Shown here piece after piece: positions 52,101 through 58,672 of a stretch of DNA of 64,000 nt (the first letter of the stretch is position 1; each line of letters opens with the position of its first letter). The stretch spans positions 62,001 through 126,000 of the forward strand of contig NZ_SJXM01000009.1 of NCBI RefSeq assembly GCF_004336805.1. Direction: 5' to 3'. This DNA is from Aeromicrobium sp. IC_218. Lineage in GTDB: Bacteria; Actinomycetota; Actinomycetes; Propionibacteriales; Nocardioidaceae. The translations under genes were made by a program, and so were the position numbers. The notes beneath the pieces are model-generated. The model saw nothing but the letters and a program-made list of their open reading frames with translations, made no database searches and had not been told where the DNA came from.

Positions 52101-52775
52101 CAGGTCATGGAGTCGGGCACCTGGCGCGACGACGCCGACCTGGCCGAGGTCTACACGGCCTGGGGCGGCTTCGCCTACGGCCGCGACCTCGCCGGCGTGC
52201 CGGCCGCCGACGACATGCGCACGTCGTACCGGCGCATCAAGGTCGCGACCAAGAACATCGACACCCGCGAGCACGACATCGCCGACTCCGACGACTACTT
52301 CCAGTACCACGGTGGCATGGTCGCCACGGTCCGCGCACTGACCGGCGCCGACCCGAAGGCGTACGTCGGCGACTCCACGTCGCCCGACGCGGTGCGCACG
52401 CGGACGCTGCAGGAGGAGACGAACCGGGTCTTCCGCTCGCGCGTCGTGAACCCGCGCTGGATCGGCGCGATGCGACGCCACGGCTACAAGGGCGCCTTCG
52501 AGCTGGCCGCGACGGTCGACTACCTGTTCGGCTTCGACGCCACCGCCGGCGTCGTGCACGACTGGATGTACGAGTCGCTGGCCAAGGAGTACGTGCTCGA
52601 CGCCGAGACGCAGGAGTTCATGCGGACGTCGAACCCGTGGGCGCTCCGCGGCATCGTCGAGCGGCTCAACGAGGCCGCCGACCGCGGGCTGTGGGCCGAG
52701 CCCGACGCCGAGGTCATGGCCGAGATGGCCCGCGTCTACCTGGAGGTCGAGGGCGACCTCGAGGACGACCAGTGA
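49176..52775 (+). CDS. cobN: Cobaltochelatase, large subunit
   Basis: A 1199-residue CobN/BchH-type chelatase that inserts Co2+ into hydrogenobyrinic acid a,c-diamide. Features are the N-terminal SMAEVIEASDLVICRLLG, GLCLTSSREEW (near 265), the AYPTKHSRVGNAVGLDTP and LGKHGSMEWLPGKNAALS motifs characteristic of the family, and the C-terminal NPRWIGAMRRHGYKGAFELAATVDYLFGFDATA. Length is normal. ChlID at 37640 is the likely ATPase partner. GAAGGAGAAGC precedes the ATG. Confidence 0.96.
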   Translation: MTRIALLSTSDTDLLSARASGADYVWANPTRQVEGHQSMAEVIEASDLVICRLLGSPDDLCGGFERIRATGKPMIVLGGELTPNAELMEMSTVPVGVAAEAHRYLVEGGPENLRQLHAFCSDTVLLTGTGFEPPLTVPAWGWLDRPEPAEAAAGLPRVGVLFYRAHHTAGNEDFAHALADAIDATGEAVGRPIFSSSLRSAPDDLFEALGSLDALVVTVLAAGGATPAGASAGGDDSAWDVARMAALDIPILQGLCLTSSREEWLANDDGVTPLDSANQIAIPEFDGRIITAPFSFKEVDADGLPRYVADPERCDRVARIAVHHARLRHVPASDRRIALMLSAYPTKHSRVGNAVGLDTPVSAVRLLRRMADAGYDLGGDNEVTGILAMDDDTAAGDALIHTLIAAGGQDEEWLTSAQLTDSHVRITPEEYAAWTADLPQDLRDEIVEAWGAAPGTLFVNDRGEIVLATLQAGNVVILIQPPRGFGENPVAIYHDPDMAPSHHYLAAYRWVRHGFGAHAVVHLGKHGSMEWLPGKNAALSASCATDAAIADLPLVYPFLVNDPGEGAQAKRRAHAVIVDHLIPPMARAETYGDIARLEQLLDEYGNIAAMDPAKLPAIRGEIWTLMRSAEMHRDLGLESQPDDESFDDFIMHVDGWLCEIKDVQIRDGLHVLGQAPEGSVRVDLVLAILRAQQVWGGEAGAVPGLRAALGLKGDEATVAVDAAEAQARSLVEAMEAAGWDPSAATGLHDDPEVQRVLRFAATEVVPRLAGTADELDAVLHALEGGYVPAGPSGSPLRGLVNVLPTGRNFYTVDPRAVPSRLAWGTGQAMAESLLERYLAETGEYPASVGLSVWGTSAMRTSGDDIAEVLALLGVRPVWDEASRRVGDLEIVPLEELGRPRIDVTVRISGFFRDAFPHVVAMLDDAVALVAALDEPAEQNFVRAHTQADLADHGDERRARTRIFGSAPGSYGAGILQVMESGTWRDDADLAEVYTAWGGFAYGRDLAGVPAADDMRTSYRRIKVATKNIDTREHDIADSDDYFQYHGGMVATVRALTGADPKAYVGDSTSPDAVRTRTLQEETNRVFRSRVVNPRWIGAMRRHGYKGAFELAATVDYLFGFDATAGVVHDWMYESLAKEYVLDAETQEFMRTSNPWALRGIVERLNEAADRGLWAEPDAEVMAEMARVYLEVEGDLEDDQ

Positions 52776-52852
52776 GCGAGCGCAGCGAGCGAACCACGAG
52801 GATCCTCGCGGGCGGGCGTCCGTACCGTGCGCTCCTCACGGAGGCTCGCCCG
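52772..52852 (+). repeat. Dispersed repeat followed by imperfect palindrome
   Basis: Bases 52772-52794 match the repeat at 48493 (GTGAGCGAGCGCAGC...GAAC). Bases 52809-52823 and 52838-52852 then pair at 14 of 15 positions (one wobble) around a 14-nt loop. The whole fills the gap between cobN and cobF and looks like an inserted repeat element that has been fitted into the operon. Confidence 0.65.
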
Positions 52853-52855
52853 TGA
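52772..52855 (+). CDS. Possible 27-codon coupled ORF between cobN and cobF
   Basis: The GTG at 52772 overlaps the cobN stop (GTGA), and the frame ends in a TGA at 52853-52855 that overlaps the cobF GTG (GTGA). It encodes a basic 27-residue peptide beginning VSERSERTTRILAGG. The first 23 bp are the same repeat found at 48493; the rest is an imperfect palindrome. It may be a real coupling peptide that carries ribosomes from cobN to cobF, or only repeat DNA that happens to be open. Confidence 0.35.
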   Translation: MSERSERTTRILAGGRPYRALLTEARP

Positions 52856-53628
52856 GCGGGGGGAGCGCCCGGCGTCGTCGGCTGGCGCTCGTGGGGCTCG
52901 GGCCGGGCGACCCCGAGCTCGTGACGGCCCAGGCCGCCCGGGTGCTGGACGAGGTCGACTTCTTCCTGGTGGCCGACAAGACCGGCGACCACCCGGGCAC
53001 GGCCGACCTCGTCGCGATGCGCGAGGCGATCTGCGAGCGGCACGTGACGGGGGAGTGGCGGCTCGTCGCCGTGCCCGACCCCGAGCGCGACCGCGACGAC
53101 CCGGCCGACTACGCCGGGGCGGTGCGCGACTGGCACGAGGCCCGGGCGGAGGCCTGGGAGCAGGCGCTCCTGGCCCACGACGGCGACGCGGCCGTGCTCG
53201 TGTGGGGCGACCCGGCGCTCTACGACTCGGCGATCCGGCTGGCCGACCGCATCGAGGCCCGCGGCGTCGTGGACGTCGCGGTCGAGGTCGTGCCGGGGCT
53301 GAGCAGCGTCCAGCTGCTCGCCGCCCGGCACCGGATCGTGCTCAACACGATCGGTGGCCCGATCACCATCACGACCGGACGCCGGCTGCTCCGGGACGCC
53401 GAGCACGGCGACAACCTCGTGGTGATGCTGGACGGCGGGCTCACCTGTCTGCGGCTGCCCGACCCGTCGGCCTGGCAGGTGTGGTGGGGCGCGAACCTCG
53501 GCTCCGCCGACGAGCAGCTGGTCGCCGGACGGCTGGACGAGGTCGCCGGCGAGATCGAGGCGCGCCGGGCCGCGGCCAAGCAGGCGCGCGGCTGGGTGAT
53601 GGACACCTACCTGCTGCGCCGGGTCTGA
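52852..53628 (+). CDS. cobF: Precorrin-6A synthase (deacetylating)
   Basis: A 258-residue SAM-dependent methylase that methylates C1 of precorrin-5 and removes the extruded acetyl group. LALVGLGPGDPELVTAQAARVLDEVDFFLVADKT opens the fold. DRDDPADYAGAVRDWHEARAEAWEQAL is specific for CobF, and LVWGDPALYDS and VVPGLSSVQLLAARHRIVLNTIG follow. CobF occurs only in the aerobic pathway, so it defines this cluster as the O2-using route. The GTG start overlaps the small ORF before it. Confidence 0.95.
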   Translation: MSGGSARRRRLALVGLGPGDPELVTAQAARVLDEVDFFLVADKTGDHPGTADLVAMREAICERHVTGEWRLVAVPDPERDRDDPADYAGAVRDWHEARAEAWEQALLAHDGDAAVLVWGDPALYDSAIRLADRIEARGVVDVAVEVVPGLSSVQLLAARHRIVLNTIGGPITITTGRRLLRDAEHGDNLVVMLDGGLTCLRLPDPSAWQVWWGANLGSADEQLVAGRLDEVAGEIEARRAAAKQARGWVMDTYLLRRV

Positions 53629-53637
53629 CGAAGGGCC

Positions 53638-54384
53638 TCAGCCCGCGGCCGACAGCGTGGACGTGCCGGCGCCCTGGTCGGCCAGACGGAGCAAGAGCGC
53701 GGCGAGCTGGTCGTCGGCGGTGTCCGGGTGCTCGGGGTGCCACTGGACGCCGGTGACGGGAGCCGTCTCGTGCACGGCCGCCTCCACGACGCCGTCGTCG
53801 GCCAGGGCGGCGACGACCAGGCCCTCGCCGAGCCGGTCGACCGCCTGGTGGTGCGTGCAGCGGACGTCCTGCTCGGCGTCGACCTCGCGGACGAGCGCCG
53901 GGCCGACGAGCCGCACCCGGTTGCGGACGAAGTCGTCGGGGTGCCGGTGCCCGGACACGGTCGGCAGGTGGGGGACGAGGGTGCCGCCCAGCGCGACGTT
54001 GACCAGCTGCAGCCCGCGGCACACGCCGAGCAGTGGCGTGCCCGTCTCCACGCACCGCCGGACGGCGGCCAGGTGCGCCGCGTCGGCGAGCGGCTCGTGC
54101 ATGCCGCTGCCGGGGTAGTCGACGGGACCGCCGTACGTGCGCGGGTCGACGTCCTCGCCGCCCATGAGGACGACCGCGTCGGCGCGGTCGACGGCCGCGA
54201 GCGTCGCCTCCACGCCGGTCTCGGCCGACGCCACGAGGTCGACGTGCCAGCCGAGGCGTTCGGCGACCCGTGCCGTCGCGTCGTTCAGCACGTCGAGCTT
54301 CTGCTGGAACCAGGGCGCGTGGGGCCGCTCGGTGCGCAGGTGAAGCAGGGCGAGGCGGGGCCGCGGGTCGAGGACGTCGGTCAC
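53638..54384 (-). CDS. Peptidase C26 / gamma-glutamyl-GABA hydrolase-like class I amidotransferase
   Basis: A 248-residue class I glutamine amidotransferase-fold hydrolase. VLMGGEDVDPRTYGG (near 96), the nucleophile Cys in LLGVCRGLQLVNVALGG (near 140) and the catalytic His-Glu in GVQWHPEHP (near 220) fit the PuuD/C26 group, which cleaves gamma-glutamyl bonds in polyamine or GABA metabolism. The GTG start was chosen as the first in frame before the conserved LALLHLR strand. It converges on cobF with a 9-bp gap. No neighbour tells its substrate. Confidence 0.85.
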   Translation of the reverse strand: MTDVLDPRPRLALLHLRTERPHAPWFQQKLDVLNDATARVAERLGWHVDLVASAETGVEATLAAVDRADAVVLMGGEDVDPRTYGGPVDYPGSGMHEPLADAAHLAAVRRCVETGTPLLGVCRGLQLVNVALGGTLVPHLPTVSGHRHPDDFVRNRVRLVGPALVREVDAEQDVRCTHHQAVDRLGEGLVVAALADDGVVEAAVHETAPVTGVQWHPEHPDTADDQLAALLLRLADQGAGTSTLSAAG

Positions 54385-54449
54385 GAGGGCAGCGTAGGAC
54401 GTCCGTGTGACGCGCAGGTTGCCTGCGACTCCGGGGGTCGGGACGGTCG

Positions 54450-55124
54450 TCAGCGAGGGGAGGGCTCGGCGACGACCACCGTGTTGTCCCGGTAGTGCCC
54501 CCATCGGTACCGGCTGCACGTGACCAGCACGAGCCGGGCAGCGGACTCCTGCGAGAACAGCTCGTCGGCCTCGTCGGCGAACTCGTCCTTGGGCACACGC
54601 GTGACGGTGGCGACGGCGTAGTCGATCGTGCCGCGCTCGGTCGTGACCCGGACGAGCGCACCCTCCTCGACGTCGCCGAGGTCGTTGAAGGCGCCACCAC
54701 CGGACCGGACCGTGTGGCCGGCGCACACCACGCTGCCCCGCGCCGAGCCGGGCTCGGCGCCGTCCTGCCACCAGCCGACCTGCTTGACCAGGGCGGGCGG
54801 GTCGAGCGTGCCCTCGGCGTCCGCCACGATCGGCACGACCGCGGCGTCGACCTCCAGGCTGGGGATCTCGAGCCGGACGGGCACGCCACGAGCGGGATCC
54901 GCCGTGGGGCGGGCGCTCGGCGTGGGCGTCGGCGACGAGCCGTCGGAGCTTCCGGTCGCAGGCCGAGGATCGCAGGGCTCCGCCGACTCCTCCGACCCCG
55001 CCGACTCGGCGGGTTCCGTGCGGGGGTCCGGCGACGACCGGACGATCGCCAGGGCGACACCGAGCGCGACCACCAGGAGCGCGACGGCGCCTGCGGCCGC
55101 CAGCCGCCGGGTCCGCGGGCTCAC
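54450..55124 (-). CDS. Class F sortase
   Basis: A 224-residue membrane-anchored transpeptidase. The N-terminal helix (residues about 8-28) is followed by a Ser/Pro/Thr-rich linker and the sortase barrel (VRLEIPSLEVDAAVVPI). The catalytic His is in VVCAGHTV (near 137), the Cys in LVLVTCSRY (near 203) and the Arg in WGHYRDN. The LEIPSL...VGWWQDGAEPG pattern is of class F. The GTG start overlaps the stop of the secreted-protein gene before it, so the two form an operon. Its substrate motif is not known. Confidence 0.88.
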   Translation of the reverse strand: MSPRTRRLAAAGAVALLVVALGVALAIVRSSPDPRTEPAESAGSEESAEPCDPRPATGSSDGSSPTPTPSARPTADPARGVPVRLEIPSLEVDAAVVPIVADAEGTLDPPALVKQVGWWQDGAEPGSARGSVVCAGHTVRSGGGAFNDLGDVEEGALVRVTTERGTIDYAVATVTRVPKDEFADEADELFSQESAARLVLVTCSRYRWGHYRDNTVVVAEPSPR

Positions 55125-55999
55125 GCGCCTGGTGCACGTCGTGACGCGAGGAGGACCCCTCCCGACGCCAGCAGGAAGGCGACACCGCCGCCGGCCAGGC
55201 CGGCGCCCCAGACCTGCGTCGTGCTCCAGTCCTCGACCCCGGCGGTGACGTTGCGGGGGACGGCGACGTCGTTGCCGGTCGCCCCGTCGTCGGACGCTCC
55301 GGTGCTGCCCGCGTCGCCGCCCGATCCGTCCTGGTCGCCGCCACCGTCGTCACTGCCGCCACCGCTGCCTTCATCGCCGCCACCGGTTCCGTCGCCGGGC
55401 GTCGTCGCGGAGGACGACGGGTCCGGACCGGGTGCGGGAGGCGCCGACGTGCCGCTGGCCGTGGGATCGTCCGGACCCGGCGTCGGCTCGGTCGGCTCCG
55501 TGGCCGGCTCGGTGGTCGGCGGCTCGGTCGGATCGGTGCTCGGCTCCGGCTCGGTCGGATCGGTCGTCGGCGCGATCGGCTCCGTCTCCGGGTCCCTCGG
55601 CGTCGGCGTCGGTCCGGCGGTGTCCTGGCACCGGCCCGCCTCCAGCTCCTCGGCGGAGGCGAAGTAGTCCAGCTTGGGATCCCCGGCGGCGTGCGGGACA
55701 CCGCGCCAGCTCCCGCTGGTGGACCAGGTCACCTGTTGGTTGTGCTGCTTGTCGGTGCCGGTGATGTGGCCGCTGGCCTGCTGGGCCGGCACCACGAGGA
55801 GGACGTACGGGTTCGAGTCCGAGGCGGTGCGGTGGCAGACGCCGATCTTGTCCTCCTGCCCGGCGGAGGCGGGCTCGGCGACGGCCAGCACCACCGTTCC
55901 GGCCACGAGGGCGACGAGACCGATGCCACCGAGGGCGGCGGCGAGGCGCACCCACGGGCGACGGTCGGACGGATGGCGTGCGCCAGCGCTGCTGGACAT
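55121..55999 (-). CDS. Secreted, membrane-tailed protein in sortase operon
   Basis: A 292-residue protein. A basic N-terminus and helix end in a signal-peptide site near ASAG (about 44). A cysteine-containing domain with CHRTASDSNPY and YFASAEELEAGRC follows (about 48-125), of a type common in actinobacterial surface proteins. A long Thr/Pro/Glu- and then Gly/Ser/Asp-rich stalk (about 130-250), a hydrophobic helix and RRAPGA close the protein. The layout is that of a wall-anchored protein, yet no LPxTG-like motif is visible before the last helix. It may be a membrane-held partner of the sortase rather than its substrate. Confidence 0.75.
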   Translation of the reverse strand: MSSSAGARHPSDRRPWVRLAAALGGIGLVALVAGTVVLAVAEPASAGQEDKIGVCHRTASDSNPYVLLVVPAQQASGHITGTDKQHNQQVTWSTSGSWRGVPHAAGDPKLDYFASAEELEAGRCQDTAGPTPTPRDPETEPIAPTTDPTEPEPSTDPTEPPTTEPATEPTEPTPGPDDPTASGTSAPPAPGPDPSSSATTPGDGTGGGDEGSGGGSDDGGGDQDGSGGDAGSTGASDDGATGNDVAVPRNVTAGVEDWSTTQVWGAGLAGGGVAFLLASGGVLLASRRAPGA

Positions 56000-56116
56000 G
56001 TGGTTCTCCCCCCGGAGGACGCCGGACCCGGCGTCGTCCCTCGACCGTACGCCGCGTCGCGCCGCGTGGCGAGGGTCCTGTCCGGCGGGCTGCCCACGGT
56101 GGGGCAGGATGCCGGC

Positions 56117-56458
56117 ATGGGCGAGAGCATCGGCGGACCCCGCGACCACCTGGCCAACGAGCGCACCCAGCTGGCCTGGCTCCGCACCGGGGCCAACGTC
56201 ATGGTGGTCGGTCTGGCCGTGGCCCGGTTCGGGGACGGCGGGGAGGTGACGACCCCGAGCCTGCTGGCCGGCGGCCTCCTGGTGGTCGTCGGGGCGCTGG
56301 GCGTCGGGTACGGCACGCTGCGCTACCGCCGCACGGCCGCCGAGCTGCGTGTCGGCACCGCCGCGGCCGCGTCCTCCTCCGCCGGGCCGGCGATCGCGGC
56401 CGGCGTGCTGGTCGTCGCCGTCGCGGTGGCCGTGCTCGTGCTGCTGCTCGGCGCCTGA
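56117..56458 (+). CDS. DUF202 family membrane protein
   Basis: A 113-residue protein with three hydrophobic helices. DHLANERTQLAWLRTGANVMVVGLAVARFG is the DUF202 signature (NERTxLAWLRT). The family has no defined function; some eukaryotic relatives sit in vacuolar transporter chaperones. The TauE gene follows 8 bp after the stop, so the two are probably co-transcribed. Confidence 0.88.
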   Translation: MGESIGGPRDHLANERTQLAWLRTGANVMVVGLAVARFGDGGEVTTPSLLAGGLLVVVGALGVGYGTLRYRRTAAELRVGTAAAASSSAGPAIAAGVLVVAVAVAVLVLLLGA

Positions 56459-56466
56459 GCCCCGTC

Positions 56467-57237
56467 GTGCTGGAGACCGTCGCCATCCTCGCCGCGGGGT
56501 TCTGGGCCGGGACGATCAACGTCGTCGTCGGCTCGGGGACGCTCGTGACCTTCCCGACGCTGCTCCTGCTCGGCTACCCACCGGTGGTCGCCAACGTGTC
56601 GAACAACATCGGCCTGGTCGGTGGCGGGATCGCCGGCTCGTTCGGCTACCGCCGCGAGCTCGCCGGCCAGGGACCGCTGCTGCGCCGGCTGCTGCCCGCG
56701 TCGCTGGCCGGCGGCGTGGCGGGTGCCCTGCTCCTGCTCGTCCTGCCGTCGTCGGCGTTCCGGGCCATCGTGCCGGCGCTCATCGTGGTCGGCCTGGTGA
56801 TGGTCGTGGCCGGCCCGGCCGTGCAACGCCGTGCGGCCCGGCGCCGCGGCGGGGAGGGCGTCGTCATGACGCCGTTGCGCACGGTCGTGCTCGCCGCCGG
56901 CATCGCGCTCCTCGGCGTCTACGGCGGCTACTTCGGGGCCGCCCAGGGCATCCTCGTCATGGGCCTCATGACGGTGATGACGACCATTGCGCTGCAGTCG
57001 GTCGTCGGGATCAAGAACGTGCTGACGACGGTGGTCAACGCCGTCGCGGCCGTCACCTTCGTGCTGGTGGCGTGGGACCGGATCGACTGGCACGTGGTGC
57101 TGCTCGTCGCCATCGGCGCGACCCTGGGCGGTCTGGTCGGTGCCCGCGTGGGCCGTCGTCTCCCGCCGGCGGCGCTCCGGGCGATCATCGTGCTGGTCGG
57201 CACCGTCGCCGTCGTGCGCCTCGTGACGACCGGCTGA
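56467..57237 (+). CDS. TauE/SafE family sulfite/anion exporter-like membrane protein
   Basis: A 256-residue protein with about eight helices. The family repeats are GFWAGTINVVVGSGTLVTFPTLLLLGYPPVVANVSNN (N-terminal) and YGGYFGAAQGILVMGLM...VVGIKNVLTTVVNAVAAVTF (C-terminal). TauE/SafE proteins are thought to move sulfite, sulfoacetate or related anions; the substrate cannot be named here. The GTG at 56467 is the first plausible start and lies just after the DUF202 stop. Confidence 0.85.
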   Translation: MLETVAILAAGFWAGTINVVVGSGTLVTFPTLLLLGYPPVVANVSNNIGLVGGGIAGSFGYRRELAGQGPLLRRLLPASLAGGVAGALLLLVLPSSAFRAIVPALIVVGLVMVVAGPAVQRRAARRRGGEGVVMTPLRTVVLAAGIALLGVYGGYFGAAQGILVMGLMTVMTTIALQSVVGIKNVLTTVVNAVAAVTFVLVAWDRIDWHVVLLVAIGATLGGLVGARVGRRLPPAALRAIIVLVGTVAVVRLVTTG

Positions 57238-57273
57238 CCGTCCCGATCGGCTCCGTCGCCCCCGGGCGCGGGC

Positions 57274-57279
57274 TAGCGT
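57274..57279 (+). promoter_or_regulatory. -10 box, leaderless promoter of the cytochrome b561 gene
   Basis: TAGCGT ends 7 nt before the ATG at 57287 with no ribosome-binding site between. The hexamer and spacing are the same as at narG. No -35 box is evident. Confidence 0.45.
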
Positions 57280-57286
57280 GCGGGCC

Positions 57287-57940
57287 ATGGCCGCACCGCA
57301 GGCGCAGCAGCAGGGCTACGACCCGACGGCGAAGGTGCTGCACTGGCTGACCGTCGTGGCGCTGGTCACCCAGCTCGTCGTCGGGCTCACGATGGACACC
57401 GGGGCGGCCGCCGACCGGGCCGAGCAGGCCGTCGACCGGGCCGAGGAGCGAGGCGAGGAGGCCGCCGAGCAGGAGGGCGAGGCCGCCGAGGAGTGGTTCG
57501 AGGCCGAGATCGAGCGGCGCGAGGACGCCGCCGACGCGCTCGACGACGAGCCCGGTCGCCAGGAGCTGCGCGACGTCGCGTCCGGATCGGTGCTGGACGA
57601 CGGGGTGAGCGGGGTCGAGACCCACGTGCTGCTCGGGCTCGGCCTGCTGCTGCTCGGCCTGGTGCGGATCGTCCGCCGCCGGGTCGTCGCGCTGCCGCCG
57701 TGGGCCGAGCACCTGGGCCCGGGACAGCGTCGGCTCGAGGGCGCCCTGGAGAGGGCGATGCTCACGCTGCTGCTGGTCGTGCCGGCCAGCGGGCTGCTGC
57801 TCGCCCTGCTGGGGGAGCCGCTGCTCGTGCTGCACGTCGGCACCCAGGTCGTGCTGGCCGTCGTCGTGGCGACGCACGTCGGCCTGGTGCTCTGGCACAC
57901 CGTGGTGCGCCGACACGGCCACCTCGGCCGCATGCTCTGA
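57287..57940 (+). CDS. Cytochrome b561 family protein with charged insertion
   Basis: A 217-residue membrane electron-transfer protein. Helix 1 holds KVLHWLTVVAL (His19), helix 2 ETHVLLGLGLLLLGLVR (His113), and helices 3-4 LLVLHVGTQVVLAVVVATHVGLVLWHTVVR; these histidines would bind two b haems. Between helices 1 and 2 (about 40-105) lies an unusual Glu/Ala/Arg-rich, coiled-coil-like insertion (AEERGEEAAEQEGEAAEEW). Ordinary bacterial b561 proteins have only a short loop there. It converges on a lipoprotein gene 6 bp away. Confidence 0.85.
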   Translation: MAAPQAQQQGYDPTAKVLHWLTVVALVTQLVVGLTMDTGAAADRAEQAVDRAEERGEEAAEQEGEAAEEWFEAEIERREDAADALDDEPGRQELRDVASGSVLDDGVSGVETHVLLGLGLLLLGLVRIVRRRVVALPPWAEHLGPGQRRLEGALERAMLTLLLVVPASGLLLALLGEPLLVLHVGTQVVLAVVVATHVGLVLWHTVVRRHGHLGRML

Positions 57941-57946
57941 CCGTCG

Positions 57947-58567
57947 TCAGGACGCCCGGCAGGTGCCCTCGGGCTCGTAGGAGGTGAACCGCACGGCGTC
58001 CGGCGCGCCCTCCGCGGTCAGCACGATCCGGTACCAGGTGCGGTCGCTGTCGTTGACCGGCTCCCCGGACGCGTCGAGGAACTGCTGGGTGTCGCCGCGG
58101 ACGCAGACCTTGAGCTGCGTGCCGTCGGACACCGCGACCCGGAACAGCGGGTCCGTCGGCACGGTGAAGCCCTGGTCGCGGGCGACCGACACCGTGCGCG
58201 ACACGAAGTCGCGCACCTGCTCGTTGCCCAGGTCGTCGAGCTCGGGCACGAGCTCGCCGCCGTTGATGCTGCGGTAGATCGCCGAGGTCAGCAGCCGGAA
58301 CTGCGCCACCACCGGGTCGTCGGCGAACTTGCGCCCGTTCTGGATGCGCACCTCGACCGAGCCGTCGCGGGTGCCGCCGTCGCTGCCGTCCGGCTCGGCG
58401 TCGGCATCGCCACTGTCGTCGTCACCGGGCGTCGGGGTGGCCGAGGCGCTCGGGGCGGGTGCCGTCGGCGTGGCCGGGGGGATCGTGCCGGTGTCGGTGC
58501 CGCCGCTGCAGGCGGCCAGGACGGCGAGGGCGAGGGCCGGCACGGTGAGCGCGGCGCGACGCATCAT
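57947..58567 (-). CDS. Putative secreted lipoprotein
   Basis: A 206-residue protein with a signal sequence and lipobox LAAC (Cys near 20), then an acidic Pro/Thr/Ser linker (about 25-68) and a folded part of about 135 residues (VEVRIQNGRKFADDPVVAQFRLLTSAIYRSINGG...EGTCRAS). Two cysteines (CVRG and the C-terminal TCRAS) could form a disulfide. No family is recognised. Two adjacent ATGs begin the gene. Confidence 0.75.
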   Translation of the reverse strand: MMRRAALTVPALALAVLAACSGGTDTGTIPPATPTAPAPSASATPTPGDDDSGDADAEPDGSDGGTRDGSVEVRIQNGRKFADDPVVAQFRLLTSAIYRSINGGELVPELDDLGNEQVRDFVSRTVSVARDQGFTVPTDPLFRVAVSDGTQLKVCVRGDTQQFLDASGEPVNDSDRTWYRIVLTAEGAPDAVRFTSYEPEGTCRAS

Positions 58568-58672
58568 GGGGTGCTCCCGGGGGATGAGCGGGTGGACGGA
58601 CGTCGGCGCAAGGGTACGTGAGTCGGTCCCGTCGCCGAGAAGACACGTGGTGAGCGGGGCCGACCGCCGCGT

